From Candidatus Woesearchaeota archaeon (GTDB lineage: Archaea; Nanobdellota; Nanobdellia; Woesearchaeales; JAGLGH01), in NCBI GenBank assembly GCA_030670545.1, contig DAOVBM010000007.1, positions 1 through 46,216 on the forward strand: a stretch of DNA of 46,216 nucleotides, written 5' to 3'. A program made the position numbers and the translations under genes. Within the stretch, counting starts at the first letter, position 1. The number at the start of each line of letters is the position of its first letter. Shown piece by piece: positions 1 to 7,926 of the stretch. The notes under the pieces were generated by a model that saw only the letters and a program-made list of their open reading frames with translations, ran no database searches and was not told the DNA's origin.

Positions 1-1563
1 AATGGCTACATAGACGAACTCCGCATCTCAAAAGGTATAGCAAGATGGACTTCTGACTTCACACCACCAAGTGAACCTTACAGCACACCACCACCTACTC
101 CTTTTGCTACTTGTGGTGATACTGTACCTTACGAAGGACAAAACTATAACACTGTCTTAATCGGAGAGCAGTGCTGGTTTGCAGAGAACTTGAATGTTGG
201 AACAAAGGTTACAGGTGTAACCACACAAAGCAACAATGCTTTAATTGAAAAATATTGTTATAATGATGATGAGGCTATCTGTACTACTGATGGTGGCTTA
301 TACCAATGGAATGAAGCAATGCAGTATGTTACTACAGAAGGTGCTCAGGGTATTTGTCCAAGTGGATGGCATATTCCAACACATGATGAGTTTACTACAT
401 TAGAACAAGAGGTCTGCACTTCAGAAACCTGCGAGACTGATTTTCCATATGATACTATTGCTGGCGGTTACCGAGGCACAGATGAAGGAGATAAATTAAA
501 GAAGTCCGGGCTTGTTCCAGATATTTGTTATGGAGCCACCCCTCCCTGTGGAACATCAGGCTTTGAATGTCTTCTTGCTGGCTACCGCTATTCTGATGGT
601 TATATTTACAATCGCGGCTCAATTGCGTACTTCTGGTCGTCGCTGGAGTCGGGTGTTGATGCGTGGTTACGCTACTTGCGTTCAAGCCTCTCTACGGTCT
701 GGCGCTGGACTGACAGTAAGGTGTTTGGTTTTTCAGTTCGTTGCATTCAGAATCCATCAACAACAACAACATCCTCAAATTTCACATCAACTGAAACCAC
801 AAACTTCTCAACTGTTGCAGATATAACAAATGTAACAAACTTAACTTTAGCAGTAACAGGCAAAGGGAAGATCAAATTCCCAGAAAGCACTGAAATAAAT
901 GCAGAAGCTCAGGATTACGACACTAACATAGTAATCGAAGATGAATTCATATCTGTCAATACTGCTGCTTTGGATGAAAGCTTCAACACTTCTGCAACAA
1001 TTACATTAAAAGGTGTAACATGCCCTGTTGCTACAATCACATATCAAGAAGGAACATTTACATCAAAAGATGATATAATCTCAGGAGGAAAGAACTGTGA
1101 ATTAGATGGAGTCTGTTCAAACATACAATGTATTGGAACAAACCTAACATTTGATGTCTTACACTTCACAGGATTCGCAGCAGGAGCAGATGCTAATCTT
1201 ACAACAGAAGCGCAGGCAGGAGTATTCTATCCTCTTGATCCAATTGAATTCACAGCAGAATACATAAACTCAACAGATGGAACTCCAATCTCTGGTGAAT
1301 GTAATATTACATTTGATGATGATTGGGATACAGAGTACACAATGGATTTTAATACTTCTGATTACAACTATACTAAATCATTTGTAACTGCTGCTATGCA
1401 TGAATACAATGTAACATGTTCATCTGCAAACTTTGTAACACTTGAAGCAAATGATACAAAGCTGGTAAGCAGCGTTGATATCCCTGAGTTCTCAACAATC
1501 ACTTTAGGATTAGGATTGATTGCTATATTGATAGGCTTAGTGGTAATCCGCAAAAAGAATTAA
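1..1563 (+). CDS. LamG/FISUMP surface protein with PEF-CTERM anchor, 5' end outside window
   Basis: The reading frame is open from base 1, so the N-terminus (signal peptide and most of a LamG domain) lies upstream. The first residues, with a YIDELRISKGIARW stretch, are the typical end of a concanavalin-like LamG_3 domain. A FISUMP domain (Fibrobacter succinogenes major domain, TIGR02145 type) follows at about 106-745, from CGDTV and GEQCWFAENLN to GFSVRC. Then comes a Thr/Asn-rich module of about 260 residues with many N-x-S/T sites. The protein ends with IPEFS, a hydrophobic stretch and RKKN, a PEF-CTERM signal expected to be cut by an archaeosortase. It is a paralogue of the gene at 39298-41421. 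Role inferred: an exported, anchored binding or adhesion protein; ligand unknown. Confidence 0.85.
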   Translation, partial: NGYIDELRISKGIARWTSDFTPPSEPYSTPPPTPFATCGDTVPYEGQNYNTVLIGEQCWFAENLNVGTKVTGVTTQSNNALIEKYCYNDDEAICTTDGGLYQWNEAMQYVTTEGAQGICPSGWHIPTHDEFTTLEQEVCTSETCETDFPYDTIAGGYRGTDEGDKLKKSGLVPDICYGATPPCGTSGFECLLAGYRYSDGYIYNRGSIAYFWSSLESGVDAWLRYLRSSLSTVWRWTDSKVFGFSVRCIQNPSTTTTSSNFTSTETTNFSTVADITNVTNLTLAVTGKGKIKFPESTEINAEAQDYDTNIVIEDEFISVNTAALDESFNTSATITLKGVTCPVATITYQEGTFTSKDDIISGGKNCELDGVCSNIQCIGTNLTFDVLHFTGFAAGADANLTTEAQAGVFYPLDPIEFTAEYINSTDGTPISGECNITFDDDWDTEYTMDFNTSDYNYTKSFVTAAMHEYNVTCSSANFVTLEANDTKLVSSVDIPEFSTITLGLGLIAILIGLVVIRKKN

Positions 1564-1696
1564 TCCCTGCCTTCGCGCAAGAATAATTTTTATTTTTAGG
1601 AGGATTGGCTATCCCCAGCTAAAGCTGAGTCTTAGGAACCTATTTAGAATAAATATTTAAATCAATTATATTCTTCAATAATATTAGGTGATTTAA

Positions 1697-2296
1697 ATCG
1701 TCGAATATGAGATAAGGATATGTAAATATGATGGGTGGGACTACCAATTTCCCATTACATCTCCTGAAAAGATAGCAGGATTAGACAAGATAGCAACAGC
1801 TAACAGGAGAAATATATCAACAATAGATGATTGGGTTGATGTAAATATTCCAAAAGAATTAAAAGAAGGTTATCTTAGCTGGTATCCAACTGATGATTTT
1901 ATCCTTAATATGAGACCCACAAATGCCCCTTCTTATGATGAAAAAGCTTATGTTGGCAAATTCTCTTTTGACCCTGAGACACAAGAATTCCTGTCAGCTA
2001 AGCTATCTAGCCACCATGCAAGTACAATACATGAGTTTGGGAACTCAATATACAATAAATACATAAGGGGAATATACATAAAAGATACGCAAACAATATT
2101 AATCAGGCCATATTATAATCCACTTGATGAAAATGGAGTATTTGATCATAAGAAACAGTATAATCCTGAATTGGATCATCAGAAAACATGGGCAACAATC
2201 CATATGCTTACGAAGAATGGATTGAAACCAGATCATAAGATAATAATAAAAATAAATAACAACATTCTCAAAGAATACATTCAAGTTTTTATATGA
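1697..2296 (+). CDS. Uncharacterised protein, start codon unclear
   Basis: The frame is open from a stop at 1694-1696 to TGA at 2294-2296, about 199 codons. The part before the first ATG (1907) looks coding, with segments such as DGWDYQFPITSPEKIAGLDK. No ATG, GTG or TTG occurs in this frame before 1907. A good Shine-Dalgarno-like GGTGAT at 1687-1692 sits just before ATC (1697) and GTC (1700), which points to a non-standard start, a damaged start codon or a base error. The shorter alternative starts at 1907 (about 129 residues). No family recognised; composition is polar with no membrane segment. It lies between a surface protein and the convergent topoisomerase VI operon. Confidence 0.5.
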   Translation: MVEYEIRICKYDGWDYQFPITSPEKIAGLDKIATANRRNISTIDDWVDVNIPKELKEGYLSWYPTDDFILNMRPTNAPSYDEKAYVGKFSFDPETQEFLSAKLSSHHASTIHEFGNSIYNKYIRGIYIKDTQTILIRPYYNPLDENGVFDHKKQYNPELDHQKTWATIHMLTKNGLKPDHKIIIKINNNILKEYIQVFI

Positions 2297-2308
2297 ATAT
2301 CAACAAGA

Positions 2309-3394
2309 TTAAGGAAGCCAGGTCTTATGATCCTTTATCTTATTTGGCAGGTAGTCGCTGATCACGAAGTTAAGGCCGTGTTTCGCCAATGCCTGCTGCT
2401 CTGCCCTTACTTTCATCTTGTATAGCTGCTTCAATGCTTTTTGCCATGGCTTATGCGTCTGCACAAAGGGATCGTTCTTGATAAGATCCTTTATTTTCTT
2501 GAAGTCAACTTCTTTTAAAGGATGGGTAGGCAGTTTGTAATCTATAATATCCTGCGGCGTTATGCCAATGAACTTTGCCTGCGGCACACAGAAATACTCG
2601 TTGATGTGCGCAGCATTTCCTGAACCAACCTTAAGTGTTCTGTAGATAGAGCCGAATCCATAAGGATCCCCGTCTGTGAATACATATACAGGAAGCTTTT
2701 TATCGTCGCTGAGTCTTCTGATGAACCTCCTGCATGCCCTTGTAGGGACACCTCCCAATGATATGAGTATGCAATTGGCTTTTTTCCAGTACTTATGCTT
2801 TACAAGCCTCTGGAACATACCTGCTGTCTCTATAGCAAGTATGAATTGTGCATTAGTCTGGAACTTAAGATGCTCTACAGATATAGGAATAGAATAAGCT
2901 CCTGTACCCATCTTTGTGCAATCTATCTTAATCTCTTTGCCTGTGTCAGAGTCTTTATCTATAACAATCAGCTTTCCTGCAATGTCTCCACCTTTTTCTT
3001 CAGGTATGAATCCCATCTGCTCCCTGTTGACCATGAGCATTGCTTCTATATCATCCATTACAGCGTCTGATTCAGGCTGCTCATTGAAACGCGCAGGCCC
3101 CCAGTTCTTTGATACGTAATAAGCCTCTCTCTTTGTAGCTATATCATTAGTATCTACTATATTCTTTGACAGGTCAAGCATCTTGAGTGTCTGCGCAAAT
3201 GATTTGACAGATGATGCAGTAAGAGTCCTTTTCTTCATCTTTCCATTAAGCTCAAAATACCCCTTTTTCTCATCATATTTTACATTAGATAACGCCCTTA
3301 AAGGCGTCTCAACCTCAGGCTGCTTCTTCTGGAGTATCTTTCCATAAATATCCTGCGCAATCCCTAATATCTGTTTAATCACATCTTTTACCAT
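2309..3394 (-). CDS. top6A: DNA topoisomerase VI subunit A
   Basis: This is the Spo11-like DNA-cutting subunit of the archaeal type IIB topoisomerase. A winged-helix region near residues 60-130 carries the KREAYYVSKNWG motif with the catalytic tyrosine that attacks DNA. A Toprim domain holds TDGDPYGFG (about residue 240), the acidic metal-binding motif. The length of about 361 residues fits the family. I chose the ATG at 3394 because GGAGGTGA lies six bases before it; a GTG at 3397 is possible but too close to that site. The ATG overlaps the stop of the B subunit by one base, so the two are translationally coupled. With GyrB-like subunit B it relaxes and decatenates DNA. Confidence 0.96.
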   Translation of the reverse strand: MVKDVIKQILGIAQDIYGKILQKKQPEVETPLRALSNVKYDEKKGYFELNGKMKKRTLTASSVKSFAQTLKMLDLSKNIVDTNDIATKREAYYVSKNWGPARFNEQPESDAVMDDIEAMLMVNREQMGFIPEEKGGDIAGKLIVIDKDSDTGKEIKIDCTKMGTGAYSIPISVEHLKFQTNAQFILAIETAGMFQRLVKHKYWKKANCILISLGGVPTRACRRFIRRLSDDKKLPVYVFTDGDPYGFGSIYRTLKVGSGNAAHINEYFCVPQAKFIGITPQDIIDYKLPTHPLKEVDFKKIKDLIKNDPFVQTHKPWQKALKQLYKMKVRAEQQALAKHGLNFVISDYLPNKIKDHKTWLP

Positions 3395-5151
3395 CACTGC
3401 TCACCTCCTGCACCTGTCTCTTCCTGCTCTTTTTCCTTCTTCCCATCATCTCCCTTAGGGTCATCATGGCCTGATTTTTCATCTTCTCCATTCCTGCCTA
3501 TTGAAGCAAGCTCTTTATCATAATCTAAATTCTTTGAAGGATCAAATGTGGTATCTTCAAGATTACCTCTTGTATGCTCAAGAATAACTGAAAGGTATTC
3601 TTCAATCTTATCTTTATCATCATCCTTAAGGCCAAGAAGGTCCTTTAGTGAATCAGCAATTATTGGCATGAATGTCTCTATATGCCCTCTTTTCTTTGAT
3701 TCTGCAAGTATCCTTTTTTTCTTATGCACATAGCTTGACAACTTTCTTCCAACATCCTGAAGCGCCAGCCTTATCTCTTTCATAATCTCTGGGTAATGAG
3801 CTATAGATTCTTTGCTCTCTGATGTAAAAGGGACCCATACAGATGCTATATGCACGATTATAGTAGCAGGGCCTACAGGCAGCGCATTCCTGCTTTGGCT
3901 CAGTCCATAGCTTCTCCATCCTGTTGCAATCGTTGATTTTGTGATGGCGCATGCTCCCTGCTGGTAAAGCAGCGGAACCCTGTTTGCAAATCTTAACATT
4001 CGTACTGCATGATCTCCTGGCTGGTCACCGCCATAAGCGATACCTGCCTCAATTACAAAAGGATTGCCCCTGTAAACTGTAGGTGACCTTGTAACTGTTG
4101 CATAGAATTCTGCATTTATTTCCTTTCTCATGCCTTTCTCAAGAGAATCAGCTCCTATAGGACTTATGCATTCCATAGGAGGAGCAATAAGTTTTGTCTC
4201 TTTTATACCTTTCATAAGCTGCTCTGTCATCTCCCTCTTCATTGTTCTTGGCCGGGTACTTGGAAGCAGAGCTGCATTCTCACAGATGAGCTTTGCTGTC
4301 CCTGATCCAACTCTTGTGAATTCCTTAGTGAGGAATACCTGCAATGTCTTTGCTTCTGTTGCCTGAAGCATTCTCATCATCATCCCAAGCTCTACTCCAT
4401 ATGGGTGTGGCTTGATCTCTTTTGGCTCTTTTGGAATCTGATCCACTACTCTTGGAAATATTATCTGCTCTGCTTTTGGATTTGTATAGATTATAGTAGC
4501 ATGAGGGTTTGCGATAGCTGTCTCTTTAAGGTATTCATCAATAGACTGGCTTCCTCCAAGATAGCTTGCTTCAATGTCAAGCTGGATCCTTGTGCCCTGA
4601 TCCTTGTCCCATTCAATTTCCTTTTCTTTCTTTATAAGCGGCTTATTTTTTATAGTGTCAATTCCAAGCTCATAATAATAAGCATGATGTTTTCTTGATA
4701 TCCTTGATATAACCTTTGCTGACCTGCCTGTTGTAAGCTGCGAATACAATACTGATGCTGATATGCCGATTCCTTGCTGTCCGCGGCTCTGACAAAGAGT
4801 ATGGAACTTGCTTCCATAAAGGAGCTTTGCAAAGATGTTAGGTATCTGCTTTTTGACAATCCCAGGACCATTATCCTCAACAATGACCCTGAACCGGTCA
4901 TTGCCCATCTCTATAACTTCAACAATCAGCTCAGGCATGACTCTTGCTTCCTCGCATGCATCAAGCGCATTGTCTACTGCTTCTTTTATTGTTGTCATAA
5001 GAGCCTTGCGCTTGTTGTCAAATCCAAGAAGATGCCTGTTTTTCTCAAAGAATTCGCTTACGCTTATGTCTCTTTGCTTTGTGGCAAGCTCATGAGCTTT
5101 TGTCTTTGTTTTTCCTGCAGGATTCCCAGTCAATGTTGTTTGTTCAGCCAT
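3394..5151 (-). CDS. top6B: DNA topoisomerase VI subunit B
   Basis: This is the GHKL-type ATPase subunit of topoisomerase VI. The N-box EAVDNALDACEE, the VEDNGPGI motif and the glycine-rich RGQQGIGISASVLYSQ lid are all visible in the first 170 residues. The H2TH and transducer regions follow. The tail of about 40 residues is rich in Asp, Gly, Lys and Glu and probably disordered. The ATG at 5151 is preferred over an upstream TTG at 5172 because GGTGAT lies seven bases before it. It sits 24 bases downstream of the KH-protein gene and overlaps top6A, so KH, top6B and top6A look like one operon. Confidence 0.96.
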   Translation of the reverse strand: MAEQTTLTGNPAGKTKTKAHELATKQRDISVSEFFEKNRHLLGFDNKRKALMTTIKEAVDNALDACEEARVMPELIVEVIEMGNDRFRVIVEDNGPGIVKKQIPNIFAKLLYGSKFHTLCQSRGQQGIGISASVLYSQLTTGRSAKVISRISRKHHAYYYELGIDTIKNKPLIKKEKEIEWDKDQGTRIQLDIEASYLGGSQSIDEYLKETAIANPHATIIYTNPKAEQIIFPRVVDQIPKEPKEIKPHPYGVELGMMMRMLQATEAKTLQVFLTKEFTRVGSGTAKLICENAALLPSTRPRTMKREMTEQLMKGIKETKLIAPPMECISPIGADSLEKGMRKEINAEFYATVTRSPTVYRGNPFVIEAGIAYGGDQPGDHAVRMLRFANRVPLLYQQGACAITKSTIATGWRSYGLSQSRNALPVGPATIIVHIASVWVPFTSESKESIAHYPEIMKEIRLALQDVGRKLSSYVHKKKRILAESKKRGHIETFMPIIADSLKDLLGLKDDDKDKIEEYLSVILEHTRGNLEDTTFDPSKNLDYDKELASIGRNGEDEKSGHDDPKGDDGKKEKEQEETGAGGEQ

Positions 5152-5175
5152 TACAAAAATCACCCTTGTCAAAAA

Positions 5176-5772
5176 TCACTCTTCCTTAATATTATCTTCT
5201 TTGCCTTCATCTTCTGAATCTCCTGTCCTTTCAATGAATAAATGGTCTCTCATCTGCCTTCTCTGGCGTTCAAGCCAGCGATATATTCTTGAGTGCGGGC
5301 TTCCTTTAAGCAAAGAGTCCACAGCTTTTCTCGCTATCGCAAGCTTTTCGCTCTCTCCAATTATTGCAAGAGTCTTGCCGTATACAGAGATGCTGCAGCC
5401 AGTCATATCTTCAATTATTCTGCGCGCCTTGCCTTCCTTGCCTATAACTCTTCCTTTAAGCCTGATAGCGTCATTGCTTGTCTTTGCATAATCGTTTATT
5501 GAAATAATCTCAAGACCATAATCCGGCTTCAGCAAGAGCATCGCTATCTCTGGGTTAAATCCTCTTCCAACAGCTTTTATTATTTCCCTTGCTGTCAGGA
5601 GATCAAGCGCGTCAGAGCCTGATACTGTAACCTCTCCTTCTTTTGAATCAATATTAATCTCAGTATCTGTTTCTTCTTCAAGCTTTTTTTTTATGTCTCC
5701 TTCCTTGCCGATAAGCACAGCAATCCTCTCTTTCGGAATCTTCAGCTGGTACTCATATCTTTCTTCTTCCAT
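5176..5772 (-). CDS. Archaeal KH-domain RNA-binding protein (Dim2/Pno1-like)
   Basis: The protein has two KH domains. The first, near residues 8-65, has the loop IGKEGDIKKKLEEET. The second, near 95-165, has VIGKEGKARRIIEDMTG. The family (TIGR03665 type) is nearly universal in archaea and is the counterpart of eukaryotic Dim2/Pno1, which binds the 3' end of small-subunit rRNA precursors. Its place next to topoisomerase VI genes is common in archaea. The last 25 residues are acidic and lysine-rich. It starts the minus-strand operon with top6B and top6A. Role in 16S rRNA maturation is inferred from the family. Confidence 0.9.
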   Translation of the reverse strand: MEEERYEYQLKIPKERIAVLIGKEGDIKKKLEEETDTEINIDSKEGEVTVSGSDALDLLTAREIIKAVGRGFNPEIAMLLLKPDYGLEIISINDYAKTSNDAIRLKGRVIGKEGKARRIIEDMTGCSISVYGKTLAIIGESEKLAIARKAVDSLLKGSPHSRIYRWLERQRRQMRDHLFIERTGDSEDEGKEDNIKEE

Positions 5773-5895
5773 TTTTGACTTATGACTCTGGTTTGAATGA
5801 ATTGATAATTGTTTTAAAAGCTTTTGGTTTTGTCAGTTAATCATAAAAATGGTGAATAATAAATATAGAGAATACTTATCTAAAACTGATATACA

Positions 5896-6447
5896 TCATT
5901 CTTCCTTTTCTATTCCTATATAGGCATTTATTACTCTTCTTCCCAATAAGCCCAAGCAAACTGCACGATGGCAGCCATCATCAATGTCATACTTCTCTTT
6001 CAGATATGGCTTTTTTCTTATTGTACCTCCTTTTACCACAATTATTGGCACCTGCCTGTTTAGAAACTGAACAAAAGGCAATATCCTAAACAGGTGGTTA
6101 AGCTGGCCTTTGAGAAGTTTACCTGAACTGGTATATATCTGATTAATTGACCATTGAGCATCTTTTATAAGTAGATTGTCCGCTATCTGGTTCATACGCG
6201 GCCAGAGTCCTATCTTATCCAGACTGACTTTTGTCTCATACCATTGAAACTGATTGTAGCGTCTTTTTCTGGAGGAATCTGTAATAAGCTTCCACAACTT
6301 TTGCTCTGAATAAGCAGCGACTTCTTTTTGCACCTCTTTATAAATCGTTTTGTAGTCTTTGAGGCTATTTATCTGGCCATATCGCTTCTTTAATCCCTGG
6401 GCAAGAACAAAATTTCTTGCAACTTTAGTAGAATTTATCTTTTTCAT
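5896..6447 (-). CDS. Uncharacterised protein with ParB/sulfiredoxin-like C-terminal motif
   Basis: The protein of 183 residues is basic in its N-terminal half (many Lys, Arg, Tyr). Near its end it carries YDIDDGCHRAVCLGLLGRR, which resembles the DG-x-HR helix of ParB-like and sulfiredoxin-like nucleotide-binding domains. The preceding VPIIVVKGGTIRKK strand fits the same fold. A GTGATG stretch lies shortly before the ATG. It follows the unknown gene 6484-6894 on the same strand, so the two may be co-transcribed. Function not known: DNA binding, nucleotide hydrolysis or a modifying role are all possible. Confidence 0.65.
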   Translation of the reverse strand: MKKINSTKVARNFVLAQGLKKRYGQINSLKDYKTIYKEVQKEVAAYSEQKLWKLITDSSRKRRYNQFQWYETKVSLDKIGLWPRMNQIADNLLIKDAQWSINQIYTSSGKLLKGQLNHLFRILPFVQFLNRQVPIIVVKGGTIRKKPYLKEKYDIDDGCHRAVCLGLLGRRVINAYIGIEKEE

Positions 6448-6483
6448 GCAACATCACATGATTTGCATTAATATCAAATCAAA

Positions 6484-6894
6484 TCACTTTTTGAGTTTAG
6501 CGCCAAGAGGATTATTCACTTCCCTCTGCCACAATATGCCTATCTTGTTAACCTCTTTTGTAAATTTGTCAGATATCTTGTATATCTTCTTATAGAGATC
6601 ATAATATATCATTCCCATACTTTTCATGGGAGTAAGGATCCTGTCATAGAACTGCCTCTTGTTGTAAGCCAACTTTACCTTCCTGCCCTCATAGCCAGGT
6701 TCATTTATCTCAGTCTCGAACTTGCCTTCATGCAGCTGTGTTGCAAAGAATGACATCTCTGTCTTGTTCAGCTCTCCATCGTGCTCTTTCATAGTCCTTA
6801 TAAGCACTTTTGCTACTATCTCCTGCTGCTTTGTAGCGAAGATTATCTCATAGATGTCGTCAGGCAGATTGAACTGGTCAAATAGTATTACCAT
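6484..6894 (-). CDS. Hypothetical protein, possible winged-helix
   Basis: This small protein of 136 residues has no membrane segment. The middle part (about residues 25-110) has the helix-rich, Lys/Tyr-rich look of a winged-helix domain, with RQFYDRILTPMKSMGMIYYD resembling a recognition helix and wing, but no family is recognised. An AAGGTAAT site just before the ATG supports the start. It is 36 bases upstream of 5896-6447 on the same strand. Confidence 0.6.
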   Translation of the reverse strand: MVILFDQFNLPDDIYEIIFATKQQEIVAKVLIRTMKEHDGELNKTEMSFFATQLHEGKFETEINEPGYEGRKVKLAYNKRQFYDRILTPMKSMGMIYYDLYKKIYKISDKFTKEVNKIGILWQREVNNPLGAKLKK

Positions 6895-7007
6895 ATTATT
6901 ACCTTCTTAAATAATCAGTTTTAACAGATATTATTCATAAAAGAATTGCTGGTATATAAATGTTGCTTTTTGTATACTGCTTTAGGAGTGGTTATATTGA
7001 GATACAG

Positions 7008-7113
7008 AAAGTTTCAGCGAAACTTTTTTCACTTTACTGAATTCAATCCCCTGTAGATTTGCTACATTTAGATTGATTCCAGTAAAGTTTAAAAATACCT
7101 CATAGCTTGAGGT
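7008..7113. repeat. Cluster of three intergenic hairpins
   Basis: The space between the genes ending near 6894 and 7128 holds three self-complementary segments in a row. First is AAAGTTTC-AGC-GAAACTTT (7008-7026), followed by T residues. Second is an imperfect 17-base arm pair at 7032-7048 and 7071-7087 (15 of 17 paired) enclosing a TGTAG/CTACA stem. Third is ACCTCA-TAGCT-TGAGGT (7097-7113). They could be terminators for the minus-strand gene ending at 7128, an untranslated RNA, or a decayed mobile hairpin. There is no clear likeness to the five dispersed elements described elsewhere. Confidence 0.5.
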
Positions 7114-7127
7114 AATTGGAATTTTTT

Positions 7128-7793
7128 TTAAATAAAACTGCTTAATATCAGGCCTAGTATCAGCCCGGTTATTATTCCCAGAAGATATTCCCTTATTCCA
7201 GCGGTTAGATATTCTGGGGCGCGTTTTAACTTTGATTTTGATCTTGCCTTAGTTGGGATTATTGCATTTATTTTCTTTATCACTCCTTCCTTTACTTCAG
7301 TAGCTCTTTCTCCAACTTTTTTTTCTGCAGTTTTAATTCCTGCCACTGCTTTTTTCTCTGCAATTTTCAGTCTTTTCATAACTCTTTTTTTTGGCGCTGC
7401 TTTCTTTTTTGCAGCCTTTTTTTTCACAACACGTGGCTTTTTTGGCAAGGGCTTTTTCTCTGCCTTTAGTTTGACCGCGCCTACAGCCTGTTCCTGAACT
7501 TTCTTTACAGCTTCAGTCACTTTCTTCAGGGAATTTATCTTTACATTGGCAGCATTGATCATATCATCCATTGTAAGGCATTTCTCTACCTTTGCAACAA
7601 AATCAGCATCGTCAGAAAGAAACTTTATCCAGTTTGCAAAATCATTTATCTCGGGGTTGACATGGTATCTGAAAGTATCATCGCTTATATCTTTAAGGAT
7701 TAACGGGAACTCTTCTATACTCTTTATTACTTTTCCGTCATGCAAATAAAAATATTCATCAGGTTTTAGTTTTCTTAATATGTTCTTTGTCAT
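7128..7793 (-). CDS. DUF5752 protein with Lys/Ala-rich linker and C-terminal membrane anchor
   Basis: Residues 10-85 (EYFYLHDGKVIKSIEEF through YHVNPEINDFANWIKF) match the DUF5752 pattern found in archaea. Residues about 105-185 are a Lys/Ala/Pro-rich region like a histone H1 tail, with runs such as KKPRVVKKKAAKKKAAPKKR. The last 20 residues, LLGIITGLILGLILSSF, form a membrane helix at the extreme C-terminus. That suggests a tail-anchored protein whose basic linker could touch nucleic acid or acidic lipids (inference). GGGGTGA precedes the ATG. Function unknown. Confidence 0.75.
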   Translation of the reverse strand: MTKNILRKLKPDEYFYLHDGKVIKSIEEFPLILKDISDDTFRYHVNPEINDFANWIKFLSDDADFVAKVEKCLTMDDMINAANVKINSLKKVTEAVKKVQEQAVGAVKLKAEKKPLPKKPRVVKKKAAKKKAAPKKRVMKRLKIAEKKAVAGIKTAEKKVGERATEVKEGVIKKINAIIPTKARSKSKLKRAPEYLTAGIREYLLGIITGLILGLILSSFI

Positions 7794-7926
7794 TGTTCAC
7801 CCCTTTTTTATAGATTTATTGCAGGTTATTTCTCTGCAAAAATCCCCCTTTTTTAAGATTTAAAGTATTCTCATCTATAAATTTTTCGATTTTGAACATT
7901 GTTTACCTCTTTTTGTTCATTGTCTT

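Noticed and set aside
1617-1628. CAGCTAAAGCTG hairpin after the first surface gene as a terminator.
   Set aside because: The stem is short, no T run follows it, and a T-rich stretch already lies upstream; too weak to call.
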